From: Taenia hydatigena
Taxonomy: Eukaryota; Platyhelminthes; Cestoda; Cyclophyllidea; Taeniidae
Assembly: GCA_036345935.2 (NCBI GenBank)
Contig: JADWOT020000718.1
Coordinates: 1 to 64,000, forward strand
Direction: 5' to 3'
DNA length: 64,000 bases
Below are positions 33,709-47,861 of this stretch, in pieces. Each line of letters starts with the position of its first letter. The stretch's first letter is position 1. The position numbers were made by a program, and so were the translations under genes. A model generated the notes under the pieces. The model did not search any database and was not told the DNA's origin. It saw nothing but the letters and a program-made list of their open reading frames with translations.

Positions 33709-33921
33709 TCAGAAAAGAGTGAGAATGGTGTAGTTGGATACACCGTGCTGACATGTGGCCAACTTTGAGGGCTTCTTCAAATCACTTTCGATGCTGGCCG
33801 AGTGTCTCATTTTGGGAAACCTCACCGGCGCATCCACTACCTTGGATAGAGGCAGATGAAATGGACAGACAGCTGAAAACTGTTCTACTTTGCGGCATTC
33901 GCAGCATCCAAATGGTTGCAT
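33709..33921 (-). CDS. Zinc-finger first-exon relative, right-arm twin
   Basis: Mirror of 24268-24480. Confidence 0.38.
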   Translation of the reverse strand: MQPFGCCECRKVEQFSAVCPFHLPLSKVVDAPVRFPKMRHSASIESDLKKPSKLATCQHGVSNYTILTLF

Positions 33922-34286
33922 TTTAATTAATTTAATCCCATCTCTTTCTTTCAAGTCATTATTCCTGACCACGCAATCATCTTGAGCGTGACGACTGAAT
34001 CCTTTTTAACAGCCACAATTAATCTTGCTTTTACACAAGCAAAGTGGCGAAAATCGATTCAACTTACAATTGATTAATATGACGAATCATTTCTGTTATT
34101 ACGGTCATTTACAGCTCTTTTCAGCTTCTCAACTGCATGACGATGAGCAATCAAAATAAGTATTTGTCGAAGAAGTGAGGAATTAGGGCACAATGTTAAA
34201 CCTCACGAGATATAATCTATTTGCATTGCCTGGCCGAAGAAACATAGTTAAGTTTTTACAGAAGAATGGTCTTTGAAAGCAAAATA

Positions 34287-34310
34287 AGGTCTAAGTGGTC
34301 ACTTAGACCT
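34287..34310. promoter_or_regulatory. 24-base hairpin, right-arm twin
   Basis: Mirror of 23879-23902, 7 bases before the ATG at 34318. Confidence 0.5.
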
Positions 34311-34317
34311 CTGTGCT

Positions 34318-34656
34318 ATGAAGCGACAATATATTTTCATTGTTTGCGCGTTGACGCATAAAACAGAAGAAGGCCCAAGAAGAAGAAGAAGGGATTTTGA
34401 ATCGGGATTCAAAATTGGATGCAGCCTAGAAGACAAAAGATGGTTGAAACTGCAGCACAAGGGGCACGACTACTTTGTTAGGGACCAATCGACCCTTCTC
34501 AGTTGGCTAGTGCACTGTCATGCATCATCATTGCCCATACGCAGTGTCAATACCAATAACAATGCCAACACTCCAGTAGCGCAGGTGCACTCAAAAATGC
34601 ATCTTCTCAAGCAAGTAGTAAATAGTAATGATGCCACGTTTCGAACGCTTGGGTAA
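34318..34656 (+). CDS. Open frame, 112 codons, right-arm twin
   Basis: Mirror of 23533-23871, identical in residues. Confidence 0.38.
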   Translation: MKRQYIFIVCALTHKTEEGPRRRRRDFESGFKIGCSLEDKRWLKLQHKGHDYFVRDQSTLLSWLVHCHASSLPIRSVNTNNNANTPVAQVHSKMHLLKQVVNSNDATFRTLG

Positions 34657-36018
34657 GCATTTGATGTCAGCAAATGGATTATTAACATTCTTGAATGAAG
34701 TGGACTTCTGCGAATGGTATAGGCAGCATTCTGCAGGATTTGTACCTCCTAGTTACTCTTCTTGCAGGACGATGCGAATGGGTGACCAGTGCACCTCCAG
34801 TTGTGCAGCACCGAAGCCAAGTCATGACAACGGATTCCGGGTTTTTTAATTTGTACTTTTGAAACCTCATTCTTGGCATTTCGATTTGATGTTGCACAGA
34901 GATGAAATGCTTACCGCACCGTTCAAGACCAGAGGAGGATCTTCCTCTAATGCCAAAACGCTATAAAGCAGAGCATAAAATTTGTATAGTCGTGCTACTC
35001 GTCGTTTTTGGAAGTGAAGAGTGAAGCAACGAATTCTAAACAGCTTACAAAAATATTGCCCAGCCATCAGCGTTTGCATCCTGGTGGTTTAAAATCAGGT
35101 CAGTCGGGCAAATGGTTTACTGTACGAACAGCATTTCAGTGGTAAAGGAAGGAATAACGCACACCTCTTCTTTGTCTTCTGACGTTCTAAACGTAGAGCA
35201 CTGATTTTGGATGTTCAAATGAATAATCTCATCAGTGGTAGCTATATGATTAACAACACATTACTAGGTTTTCTTCGCGAGAGATTTTGGCACACATTTT
35301 TGGCGACATCGACGGGAAAAATTAACTAAAAAAAGCACTTTTTGTTGACAGAAAATTTAAAATAGCTGTAAAAAAGAGGGATGTTTTTGTTCTTCTAAAA
35401 CTCTTTTAGATTTCCATCAACCGGAAGTCTTTGGCGTTGGTTTATTCTCATCTCAAGTGGGTGAGGTGTGGCATTTTAGGACTTTCAGTGAGTTAAGCTA
35501 AAGTGAACTGTTAATAAATTGGTCAGAAGGCTGTTTTTGATTTGGGTGATGTCAATTCCCATTCTCCTGTTTTAATGATTAGGGCATTTGAAGCTAAGCA
35601 ATTATGGCATGCTAACTAAGACAATTCATCTTCTCTTTAATGCCAGAAGAAAGCTGCTGAACGAGATTTCGAGATTGCAGATTAAACTCTAGAAATACAC
35701 CTTTACAATGAATAGTTGAGTCCAGACCATATCTGCTTGCGAAAAAATTGGCTGATGTCAAAAATGATGCCAAAACTAATGACTGTAAAGTGTATTTCTG
35801 CCCTATTCTTGATTATAATATACAACAAATATCCCACATCTAATGTCGTCATCAAAGTTATTCGTCGGAGTAGTATAGAACTGGAACCCATGCCGTTAAT
35901 CGGGGTAGGTAGACTTGGACTCATAAGTTCCACTTTTTGGCCAGGGATGTTTTGCAGTGGTAGATCAAGCAATCACATGAGCGAGATGAGACCTGGCCGC
36001 TTCATCGACATAGCAGAG

Positions 36019-36127
36019 GCTCTTTCCTCCTTTCCTCCTTCCATTTTTCCCTTCTTTATACCCCCATTCATCGTGTCGCCTTCTCTCTTTCTGTCTCTCT
36101 TTGTTCCAATGCCCCTCCTCCTTTCCT
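36019..36127. repeat. Pyrimidine-rich tract, right-arm twin
   Basis: Mirror of 22062-22170. Confidence 0.7.
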
Positions 36128-38080
36128 TAGCTTTAAATCCTTATATCTTACCAGTAGATTCTCCCCTCAGTGGTAAGTCGCGTGCAATTTGCGTGTATCG
36201 AAGCAAACGCCAAAATAAACGCACAAAGCATTGGTGCTAATGCGTTTGCATAATCTTTTCTCCTTAAAGTGGATCCAACGCTTAAGCTGTTATAACTCAT
36301 CTTTACTGCTGTCCTTAACCTGCGTATAAGACCCAAAAAGAATACTCGGAGATAAATACACTAAAGTTGCAAATATTCACCACCTTCTCTGGACATGCCT
36401 TAACCAGACTCACCTAACTGATGGTTCTTGCTGAGAAGGAGAAGGGAAATCGAAAAACATAGCGATTGCAGATAAGCCTGACTCGATCTACTGTACATAA
36501 CGGAAATTTTGACCTTCTTTTATGCAATAAATTCTTTGTCCTGTTGTATTCATTGTAATCTATTAATCCCAATTCGCTTTAGATCGCAGGCTTAATGATT
36601 TGCATAAGTTACTTTGCGAGGTCGAACGTCTCTCCTCTCTGCAATCACAGCAACGCCTGCGAGGCAGAAGCTTACTGCATTATGAAATCTTGCTAAGTCG
36701 CACAAGTGGAGCTTTAGCCATCATTTGAGGAACTTTACCAAGAAGTTAAACAGACCATTCTTGACAGAAAAGGTCCAACTTGTGTTAAATGGAAATAAAT
36801 TACTGACACCTAATCTGCCTTGCTTGCGTCCAAAACTTGTGTTTCTTTTTTATATGTTTTGCAAGGCCGATATAGATCGCAAAACGGCAAGCAAACGCAC
36901 TAGTGCGCTGTATTTAAACTCGATTTGCAGTAAATTTTTTTCCTTTTCGACCCCTCCTACTTAGTTCTTTTCAATAGGGCCACAAAGCCAAAAGGAATGG
37001 GTTGACAAGGTGGTGTTTAAAATACGCCTGATTGCATAATGTGTATCACTTAGAGAATAAGTTTCCTCCTTTTAGCGGCAGTTTTGCCTGTAAAACAGTG
37101 TGTTTACTGATATCGTTTCCACTTGTTGTCTGAGCGTTATTTGACAGAAACACCTAAGCCCCATGGTGAGGTGATTCCGATCCTACAGTGCAGAGTTTTC
37201 CGCGCATTATTATTATTGTTATTTGGTAAATATTAGATTTGGCATTATTATTTGGATTTCTTTGCTTAGTGGTGTAGAAGTAAAGACGCGATTCCTGCGT
37301 TCATACCCACAGCATAGCCAAAATAGATGCTCGAAGCAGACTGATCATGAGTTCAAATCCGACTAGTAGACCGGTCTCGATGTTTTGCCAAGCAGATATT
37401 GGTAAGATAGTGTACTGCTAAAAGCGCGGTGGAAGAAAGAGGCTTTTCTGAGTTGGCAAGTGTCAGGTGCAACTTTCCTGTGCTCTATTCACTGCCGATC
37501 TCAGATGATGAGGCTAAGGGAAATAACTGCCATTTAAGATAAAATCTGCCATATCTACCAGCCAACAGATTCGAGTTGGGCTTGTGTTTACGTTGTCGTA
37601 AGCTCACTGACCACCCAGCCTGATGTTTATTCCGCAAGGCAGGGAGGTGTACAAGAAGAGTCTCAATGAGTCGCTTACAGCTGGCCAGAGGAGACAGCCT
37701 GATTGTGAGCCTAGAAAACTCTAGGGTGTCTAAAGGCGCTAACCTGTAGCAGCTGAATGTTCGTTGTGTGTCTTTTCGCTGTGAAGACGGATCAGCACAT
37801 ATAAGATGGTGCATGGAAGTACTGGGACTGTAGAGGTGGATGGGTTTTCAGTGGTCGAATCAATCGACGAAAATCCATGGATTGTGGCGGCTGTAGGCTG
37901 CAAAGCTGAACTGCTAACGTAATCATTGCAGACTCAGTGGCAGACCCTTATAACAACTTGGGCCCCTTTTATCCAACGCATTTTTGACTTTCACACGTCA
38001 ACTGCTAGCATTCATGTAATTAATTCAGCATAGCCTTCTTAGTCCGAGGAGGGATGGCAGCATGATTGCATGCATGAAAG

Positions 38081-38326
38081 CTACCAAACTGGTAAATCTC
38101 GCACATCGCACTTCCTACCGTTCAATAGAGCACAGCTGCTTTCATGGAAGTGTGATATTTGGTCAGCAGTATTCACGTAGTCACCTGTCCAATTGTTTGT
38201 AATCGCGAATGTGCCGCTGTAGCGCTGTGCAATCATAAGACACTTAAGATGGTTTCTGGAGCACTGGAACACAAAACGCTCATCTCCTTCGTCGCAAAAA
38301 ATGTCTTTGCGTAGAATGGTGTGCAT
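38081..38326 (-). CDS. Open frame, 81 codons, right-arm twin
   Basis: Mirror of 19863-20108. Confidence 0.32.
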   Translation of the reverse strand: MHTILRKDIFCDEGDERFVFQCSRNHLKCLMIAQRYSGTFAITNNWTGDYVNTADQISHFHESSCALLNGRKCDVRDLPVW

Positions 38327-39068
38327 CAGTTAAAACAGTTATACGCGAAGCTCATAAGTTTGTCAGTTGTTTGCTCTGAAGACGCTGGACCGCCTGCATA
38401 TCGAGTGGGTGAGTTGGCGCTGGCGGTCCATGAAGAGGACATAAATTCCACTTCGCATCAATAATCTACCAACTGCATGGCTCCCTTTCCTCGGTAGCCT
38501 AATTCACTGTGCCCGTCCCTTAGATTTGATGCCTCGAAGCAGAATCCTGTCCATCTAATGAATACATGCAAGGGTAATGAAAGGGCGGACACAAATCTGA
38601 ATAGCTGGGAATGGTCCCATAAGTCAAAACTTATCAGAAATTCGCTTACTTCAAATTTAATGCTTGGGATCACACGACTTTTCGTGTTTTAAAGCTAATT
38701 CGTGCAGCATTTGTAATCCAGTAATAGTGTGAGAGGCCGAATTAAGGATAAAACAGTTTAAGTGTGCCTTCTCGACCTCTATGATCAGAAACTTTGCAAT
38801 GGCAGTGCAACTTATTCCAGTCTTCATGGATCACCGGTTTTCCCTGTGGAACTGATCCCACTTATCCCGCAACACGGATGCAGAAAAAAAGGAAAAGGTA
38901 TGCAGATTGCCTATATCTTTGCATTTTTACTATGCGATTGTATGCGTGTGAGCTGCTTTGCCGAATTTTTTTATTAAAAATAACCCAACAAAATCGTTAT
39001 GCGCATAGAAATCGAGGACTTCACTACCACTCGACGGCCACCATCTCAAAGCAAAATATTTTGAGTGA

Positions 39069-39266
39069 ATCCTGCCCTGGACTGCATCTGGAATCCATCC
39101 TGCTCTGCATGATACACACCCGTTCCTGGAAGTCGTAAGAGCAGAGACACCAAAAGCAATTTTGAGTCAACTAAAGGAGATGGAGCATTCATCATTTGAT
39201 GACATCAATGCCCATGCTCTCCTTCAAATATTTGCCTGCCTAGTTAGTGAAGTGGCCAAAAAGGTT
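39069..39266 (+). CDS. Candidate internal exon, right-arm twin
   Basis: Mirror of 18923-19120. Confidence 0.33.
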
Positions 39267-39478
39267 TGATGCTTAAAAATGGACATGACGATGGCAATGG
39301 ATTTTGATAATTCGCTGTTAGTGACAGTGGCCTGGACCAGAAGTTAAACACCCAGACACATGATAAGAAGCGACTGATATGTGAATTGCCTCCAAAGGCT
39401 TGCGAAGGTTGGAAGTGTAGGCTTAGATTTCAAATCCGCCTAAGAAGGCCTGTAGAGCGGGTGTTGCAGTAGGCCTAA

Positions 39479-39718
39479 ATGAGAGCCAATTTCACCATGC
39501 TTAAGGAGAATGGAGTTGGTTACACGCGAGGGGAAGCTTGCGTTGCATTCACATTAGTTAAACATATCAGCGTTGAAGGACTCACTCATTTGCAGAGATC
39601 GTTTGACAACATGGGAGGGCAAATCAAAATAATTGTTGTGACCGTCACACAAATGGTAATTTCGACAGAACTGAGCCGTGAAGTGCAACTCGAACTGCAG
39701 AGGGGAGGATGGGAGTGA
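39479..39718 (+). CDS. Open frame, 79 codons, right-arm twin
   Basis: Mirror of 18471-18710. Confidence 0.3.
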   Translation: MRANFTMLKENGVGYTRGEACVAFTLVKHISVEGLTHLQRSFDNMGGQIKIIVVTVTQMVISTELSREVQLELQRGGWE

Positions 39719-40118
39719 CGTCTGATAAAATCATGAAAAGAAATCTCGCCACAGCGATAACAATGATGCAAGAGGCTTGTGATCTACTTTGCTAATTTAA
39801 TAAACATTCGAACAGAAGTAGCTAAGGAAGATAGAAAGGTTGGTTAGTAGTTTTGGAACTCGACGGTGCGCCGCTTTCTTATGTCGTGTGCATGCATGCT
39901 TCACCTACCTGACGTTAGTGGCAACTGCGGAAATGGCAAAAACGCAGACGTCATCGCCCTTTCGTGTCAGTCGTTAAGTGGGCGCTGGGTCCGCCATTCA
40001 AACTGGATTGAAAGGCAGTCGTGTGAAGCATTCCTGTGCAAGCTTGTTCTCACCTTTTCATTGCAACGTCCGCAGGTCCTCCTCAATGTCCTTCTCGTAA
40101 TAGCGCGGAAATGCTTCT

Positions 40119-40391
40119 TTATCCGAGAACTGTTTGCGCATTTCTTTTAAATTCGATGCTGACCTGCCAATTCATCTTCATCAAGGCCGGTCTTTCCACA
40201 GCATCAGGCCACGAGATCAGAACTTGTCGCCTTACGACTCCAAGTGCACTGCGTATTTCGTCGGTTCCAGTCAAAGAAACAGTAGCATCCGCCTGAAGAT
40301 GATGCGCTGTTCCTAGCATTGATGAGATAAGAAATGGTCTACCGTATCGGTGATTGCGTAGGGGGCAAAAGAGAGTCAACAGACTTTTCAT
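40119..40391 (-). CDS. Open frame, 90 codons, right-arm twin
   Basis: Mirror of 17798-18070. Confidence 0.27.
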   Translation of the reverse strand: MKSLLTLFCPLRNHRYGRPFLISSMLGTAHHLQADATVSLTGTDEIRSALGVVRRQVLISWPDAVERPALMKMNWQVSIEFKRNAQTVLG

Positions 40392-41677
40392 CGTACGTAT
40401 TCAGTTGTTAGAATTGGGCTAATGCTTAAATGACTCGAATGGCACTAGGTAGACTGTTGCTCATGCACCATGTAGCAATCAGCTAAGCATCTTCCACTGA
40501 TATATCTACCAGGCGGGTCAAACATTACTGTTGTGGGTTGGATACATTTTAGCATGCACTCCTAATATTTAGTGCCTTTTAAAGCGTCGTATGCTTTACA
40601 ACTACAAATTTTCTGCTCCCTTTAGTGGGTTGACCTTTTGAATAGGCGATAGAGGATAGAGATTGTGAGGGGAAGTGAAGTGTTAAGACGAGTTGATATG
40701 GTTTGATGCTGCATGAAATTGGGTTGCGATTTGAGGTTTAGCGGGATGGCATCGTCTGACGACCTAGTTTATCTGGCGAAATATCTACTCGATGCACAGG
40801 ATGGAGTTCGCTCTCTCATGTGCTCTACCGCGTCTGGTTAACAATCTTTTGTTGCTTATGTTTGATGGTCATTAAGTGGTAAGGAAAAATTGACGCAATC
40901 GCGGTGCTACAGATTCTCCAACTTATGGAGGGTTGGCCATGAATCGAGACACAAGATGGTGGTCCACGCCTTTAATCACCACATCCATTGCGTGTTGCCT
41001 GAGGGCAGTCTCAATCTATGGATGCTCAACCCGTTTTGGGAAACTAATCGCGTGCTTTACGGTCAATGCTTGTATACTCAGATATGACCTTACCGGGTCG
41101 CCTTCATCCCATCTGATGTGGCTTTTGAATCAGTGTATAAGTTAATAAATGGAAGGTTACGTGAGTATCTTATTTTTAGTGCGAGCAGAATAGGTTGGCC
41201 TTGTGGGTGAAGACTTCAGTGGAAGATGAGGTTTGGGGTTGCTAGAGAGTGCTATGAACCAGGTGAATAGACGCTTGCTAAACAGTAAAACGCAGCCTTG
41301 GGAAGGAACATGACAATGCCGAAGAAGGCAGTGGCAGAGACAATAATGTCATTGCTCACTCTGACATTGCTAAGTAGCAAGTAAAAGTGTAGGGATTTTT
41401 GGCTTCACTGCCATCATGCTGATTAACCGATGCAAGTGGATAATACCATTCATCGCAACTGTCCACCTTATTTACTTGTTGATTTTAAGCAATTTAGCCA
41501 ATTCAAGCTATTATTGGCACTGCTGTTCTCCTGCAATGCGTCTTTGCAGTTAAGAGAAATCCACATCCTAGTTACTTTAAAAAAGTGATCTTGAGTTACT
41601 ACACTCTTTTGCGCATAAAAGTAAAACCTTAGACAAAGTTCTACTAGCTATGTACTTATTTCCAATTATTTCCGACT

Positions 41678-42046
41678 TCACTCATCTAGCCAGACGGAAT
41701 CATCAGCATGAAAGCCCTGCATTCGCTTCAAATGGGTGTCGCTCTGCAGTCCACATTCTAATGCTGACCCATAAAGCCTCATTATTTTAAGCTGTGACCC
41801 CTTACTACTTGTTTTTACCAACAGCCTTGGAGGTTCGTGAGTGAGGATGGGATGCGATGGGGTAACAAATGCGACCGCAAGTGTAAGTGTAATTCCGCCC
41901 TCGGTTTTTGCACCAACATTGCTTTATATACGATTCAATGCAAACCCAGAGCAGTTCATTTGCCTTCCAACAGCGCAGGGTGGTACGTGGTGGATGTATG
42001 GCCCATCAGCATCGAGGTCCCAGAGGTGCAGCTATTTGTAGCCTAA
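41678..42046 (+). pseudogene. Decayed family A fragment, right-arm twin
   Basis: Mirror of 15982-16350. Confidence 0.45.
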
Positions 42047-45000
42047 AACTGGAACGGCCTCAAGCATAAACCGCGTAAACAGATGGTGCGAATGAAAGGT
42101 GCGTGTACTAGCCATGGGTTTGGCAACCCACTACTGGAGTGGCATCGATGCAGCACACCACCCTACATCAACTCCCAATGCTTAATGCTCGAGATTTTGC
42201 TGATGCCGCTGTGTTGATGTAGACCGGGTTCGCAATGTATCTGATAGCGTGCAGCGATATTTGAGCCGTTAGAGCGATGAGCTACAAAGCAATCGAGAGT
42301 CTAGAGCGCTAGCTTGCAACCCATTTCTGAAACCTGTGAGCGCGATGGTGCGCGCGCTGACTATCTAGACGTCCTTTGCTTCAGGAACGTCAGAAGTAAT
42401 TACGCACTCAATCGTTGGCATTATGGTGCTAAATGAATGTGCGCAATGTCGAAAATGCGAGGGAGAACACCATTGCAGAATTCGAACCTGCGCAGGGACT
42501 CCCTAGTAGATTTATGATCCATTGCTTTCAAATGCTCTGCGCGACTAGACATACAGTCAGAGCCAAGTTAACGATGTTACGTAAGCCTCAGCGCAATAGG
42601 TGCGAAACGCGTCAATTAAAATGTCTAACATCAGAGCCGATTCCTTCAAGTTGCTAATTGTAAACGCCGTAAAAATGGACAGTGGGTTTAGGAGCGCTAT
42701 TTACAATAGTAATTTTGCTCAAGAAAGATGTGATGGGGAATTACATCTCCAGTGCATTGCCAGCCCCAAGATTGCTGATGCGAATTTCCGAGGAGGAAAG
42801 CAAGAAGATGCAATCCCCATCACTTAACAAATTATACGGCATTGTGATTTTGCACACTCCTTAGCTGTCACTGCCATGCTGTCAATGCTAAGTATCATTG
42901 TTTTCCTTGGAACACGTTTGATTAATAACAGAAGACTGAAGATGGAATTTCGATGCATCGTATTAATGAAGCAAACAGAGCCGGTCTCACAAAGCTTCGA
43001 CTCGGTACCACTTGACTAGTACAGAAAGCGGTCACACTTAATGACAGCCGAGTGGTCAGTAATGGTGGCTACGCATTCGCCGCAGAGTGACAAATAGTGA
43101 GGCTGGTTGAACAAGCTGGTAGAACAAGCATAAAATGCTTGAAAAAGCTCATCCAAGGCCTTCCCCTCCCTTAGTTTGCATTAAAAAATTAAAGAAACTT
43201 TTACAGGATCATCACCAAAGCGCCGTGAGTGCTGTGCGTGAACGTCTCTTGCACTCTCATCGTCCTACGCTAACGAGCCCTTAAGTTATAGCACTACTTT
43301 ACTTGATCATGCAATAATTACTACTCTTGATTAAAATTAGCCCATTAGCATGCCCTCCTTAATAAAGAAAAGGTCGCATTTACAATGAGATGGCAGCTAC
43401 CATCCCCAAGGATGCAAACTTAATTCACATTAAGGCCAAACGTGGTGCTAGAAACTGTTTTAGCATTTGCTATAAAGTTAGCTATAACGTGCTGCTGACC
43501 CGGGTTGTGTGTCTGTGTGTCCTCGTTCCTGGCAAGTGCCCCACCAGGAAGTCAGACCATTAGTTTCTAATGTCGGACAGATGCGATTTAGCACAGTGGT
43601 GGAACTTGCGTATACGGGTACGTCCTCCTGCCCGTGGAGTTCGCAGAAGACTGGTCCTGAGTGTGAGGCAGTCAAGCAAGAATAATTGTGGTGACGGATT
43701 GACGATGAATTTGGCGTGATTATTAGCCGACCCAAAAGCGCATTTTGAAAAGGCTCAGTAAGGGCTCAATTTTTTAAGTGTTTAACGAATTGTTCGAAAA
43801 AGCACTTCTGCAAAATCACTTTCGTTAAGTAACTGAGTTCAGCATGAGCCCGCTCCGAGAAACTTGATGCAAATAAACTAAAACTGTGTCGCAGAGATAT
43901 GCGTAATCATTCATCTACCAATATTTGATGACACAAAAGATGCTAGAGAAATGCTGTGATTGAAAGGAAAGTAAAATTCACGACACTTCTTCTGCACTCC
44001 ACTGAAGAGGCAGGTTAAGGCAACGAGGCGAAATTAGAACAATGCGGAATGTCCCAACCCTGACCTAATAGCACGTATCCCCACATGGTAAATGAGTAAA
44101 ACACCAGCATCTCGTAGCCAGCACATCAAAGTCACTCCACCAGCCGGTCGTTAACCCTATGATCAGCGCATGTGCCTACTAACCACACCATCTGTTGCAA
44201 TGCCTGTTGTCAAATTGTTTTATTGAAGCTGAGTTTGCTACGTTTATTGAGTCTAATCAATAGCGATTGGCCAGCCTCATTCAACTTTGCATTGCGCTCA
44301 CTGCATTTTGTACCGTGTTTGATGGATGCTGAACAATACGCCATGGGTTCGAGTCGGATTAAGATTAACGCAATGATGGGAAGCAACCTGAAGCTTACAT
44401 TGCAGCGACGTTTGCAGCCCTAGTTGTTACTCCTCCGCACGTCTTCCCGCTTACCGCATAGCATCGTTGCTCTGACTCCCTGTGTCCAACAAAAGTGCAG
44501 CAGTATAAGTAATTGACACTGAAAAGAGAAGATTTATGTATTTAAATTATGTGATACGTTAAAGGGGGCTGATTGTAGGCGAGATAAGGGACTGTCGTTT
44601 AAACAATATTCTTAGGTTGATCTAACTTAAGCAAGGGAACGGTAAGGCGTGGTGGGAGACAGCAACGCCTCGATGCCATCCATGTGATGCCGAGGCACGT
44701 GCTTCTAGAAAGACACAAGGCAACTTTAGCCTTCCTTCACCTCCAGCCTCCCTGACCGGACACCGATTCGATACACTAGAGGAATGATTGCTACTCCGAA
44801 TTACGTGCAACTGCAAATGTCACCACATTAATAAATGGTGCTACGAGCAATCATTTAGATGTCTCGCAGCTCTTGCAATTCTTCGATGATGGTTTCCATT
44901 GATGCACCTTCTCATTGTTGTGCGACGTGGGTGGGGAAGTGACGTCTAAATCAGTGTGTTCGATACCTTCCTTTATTGAAGGGATGTAAACCTGCACTGG

Positions 45001-45307
45001 CTATTCGTTTCTAGGTCCTAACAAAGTCGAGTATCAAGCTAGAAAGGACTTTAAGAATTGCTGCATTTTATCAAGCGTAACGATTCGGCCACCTTCATTA
45101 TTTGTCAGCCTACAATCCAATCGCATTTTCATTATTTAATAGTGAGTCAAAGTTACTCGTCATTGCTTTGTGTGTGGGTCCCTCGAAGCCGCAGAGCTAA
45201 TTGCGACTGACTACGTGCTCGTCTTAATAACCTAATAGCTTGTTATTTTCATCTAGATTGTCAGTTGTGTTTCAATCATTTCTTGTCTTGGTTGCTGTCA
45301 AACTGAT

Positions 45308-45698
45308 TGCAGCATGTGTTTCCTACGTGTGATTTGTTCATCTCGTCAGGATTCGTGCATTGCATTCGCTTTATATCAGCGCCCATTTTTAGTCCACAAA
45401 ACATTCATTATTTGAAGTTATTGTTCCATGCTACTTATTTCTTGTCAGTATGAGGCATCTGGGTCCTCTGAGGTTCGTAGGTGAGGATGGCATAGAGAGG
45501 AATGACAAATGCGACTGCAAGCTTAGTTGCAATTTCACTCTCAGTTTGCTCACCAGCATGGCGTTGGCTACAACTATATGCGATTCTAAGCATTTCAACT
45601 AGCTTCCAACGGATGCGGAGGCACCTGCTCTGACCACAGCGCAGGATGGAACGCTGCAGACGCATGGCGTAGCACCATCGAAGTCTCGTAACTACTGC
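45308..45698 (+). pseudogene. Decayed family A fragment, right-arm twin
   Basis: Mirror of 12330-12720 with the same stops. Confidence 0.4.
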
Positions 45699-46888
45699 AA
45701 TTCGTAGCCTTAAACTAGAACGACTCCATATACAAATTTTGAACTACGCGATACGAATAAGGGGCGCAGACACTGGAATGGGATGGAGGACTGACTGCTG
45801 GAGTGATGCGATTCTTGTGTTTTAACAATTGCCCAAGTTTTCATGAGAAGGCAGCTCGCTCTGCAACAATGTCGGCAGTTCACAGAAGAAAAAACCAAAG
45901 CATTGTCATTGCGATTTAGCTGAATCCTTGGGTGATGTGCGTCTGCGGCCCCACAGGCTCACTTCTACTTGCACCGCTATCAGCAATCCAACGTCGTGTT
46001 AACTGCCATTGGATTGTTGAGTAAGAATGAAGTTGAATCGTAAGTTGATATGCACTTGAGTAATCGCAACTAAGTCCCTGTTTGGTAGTTGGTCACTTAC
46101 ATAGATGTTAAATTTGGCTGTTTGCTAGCGCATGTATCACGGTGCACCCTGCTAATGGACAGCTTTGCATTCCAAAACCTATTTCCTTCCTTCTTTTCCG
46201 CACTTTCAAATCTAACCTGAGCTACAGACGAGACTAGAAGGTAGACCGTTATCGTCAGGTCATCATCTTAATGAGTGGCTGGATGTACGGCTGCAATAGC
46301 GGCGTTTAGATGCCCTTCCCACTTTGGGTGGAGCCTTCGTGTGGCTGTTGAATGTTTCAGGACCTTGTGGATCCAAAAGAACTTTGCCATATAGACTGAG
46401 TCCTTTATTTCTCAGGCACTACACCCTATACACATGGTCATTTAATCCCTCCTTCTTCTATTTGTAAAACTAATAAGTCGCAGAAGGCGTACTCAGATGA
46501 TCCGTCATGCATGTTTTCATTAGCCTTGTTGTTCCTTTTGTTCCGTTCATATTCAGAGAAATCGAAATCTTAGCTACATGGCAGACAAATCGCCTACCGT
46601 TCCATGTGACACTCCTTGAACGGCTCTGCAGTGGTTTGCGATCCTTTATACCACTTCGATTCGGTTTCTCAAACAGAGTGTGGTCCATAGAATATACACT
46701 TCAAGGGCATGAAACCTACATGTAATCTACGTGATTCTATAGACATTAAGACACTCAACAAATGATATAGCGATTCTTAGTGTAGTAACTAAGGGATGAC
46801 AATTTGTGGATGGATAGTTAGGTGTTTATACAGAACATGGCAAATTCTTTCGTAATCTCACAACCACCCTTAAGCCTGTAGTCCGAAT

Positions 46889-47179
46889 TCATTGATTTTG
46901 GCACTGCAACCTATTTACTTCCACTGTCCTAGTGCTTGCGTGAACGTTCTTGTGAGTCTGTTGATGCTGCCTACTCTCCATATTGCAGCTCATTGCGTAG
47001 TTAAAAGCGAATGTCACATCGCTTAACAGACTCTGCAGCACAACCGCTCCAGCGACCCAATAACATGTGGCTCCACCGTATGAGTGTGTGTTCGTGTGGG
47101 CGACCAAAGATAGGCCATTCGACAGGCTTACAACTTCCTTATAACCACACGTGTATGGACTACAAATATAAGTTGCCAC
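46889..47179 (-). CDS. Open frame, 96 codons, right-arm twin
   Basis: Mirror of 10849-11139. Confidence 0.25.
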   Translation of the reverse strand: MATYICSPYTCGYKEVVSLSNGLSLVAHTNTHSYGGATCYWVAGAVVLQSLLSDVTFAFNYAMSCNMESRQHQQTHKNVHASTRTVEVNRLQCQNQ

Positions 47180-47469
47180 TGGATGAGATATGCTAATCCA
47201 ACTACGCCTATTTCTTTTGGAAACGTTCGTTCCGAAAGGAGATTTTAAAGTGGCAAGTGGTGAGCAGCTACCTTTCCATGCTTTACACTAATCGGCATGT
47301 GTTTACTCCTGTTCGGCACATGAGGGTATTTCCTTAAGCTGTTAAATTTAAAAAAGATAAGGAACAGTTGCCAATTCGTAAGAAGCAGACAACATTTTAG
47401 CTGCTGTCCAACTTTCTCCTCGATTTCTCTGTTTATCACTCAAGTGTCCCTAATTTTATACCTGCTCTG

Positions 47470-47751
47470 TTGAAAGCAGGACGTGATGTTATGCACCCAA
47501 AGATAATTTGGCTCCATTTTACTGCTCTTGACATCATATTTGGATTCGGATTTCACTGCAAGAAAAACCATACACAGCTACCACCTAAGAGGCTTACACC
47601 GCTTGTCCAGTTTCCAAACTTGCCCACGGTGCGGTTCGACCAAACAATTGTGTTCTTGGGTCTACATTCTTGTTGCTGTTGGTGGTGCGTATGTATCCTC
47701 AGAGGACGTAGAAAAGACAGCACTGCCGTTGACACCTTACCGTGTCAATAA
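47470..47751 (+). CDS. Open frame with F-D-Q-T-I-V-F-L-G-L-H, twin
   Basis: Mirror of 10277-10558. Confidence 0.22.
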   Translation: MKAGRDVMHPKIIWLHFTALDIIFGFGFHCKKNHTQLPPKRLTPLVQFPNLPTVRFDQTIVFLGLHSCCCWWCVCILRGRRKDSTAVDTLPCQ

Positions 47752-47768
47752 ATGAACCCATGAGAGTC

Positions 47769-47861
47769 GCTGGTCAGTTGGGAGATTAGCCGTTCAGGTT
47801 GATGATTCGGCTGATCAGTCATTTTACACGCTGGCTGACGGCTAATTTAATCCCGACCAGC
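47769..47861. repeat. Imperfect stem-loop, right-arm twin
   Basis: Mirror of 10167-10259. Confidence 0.45.
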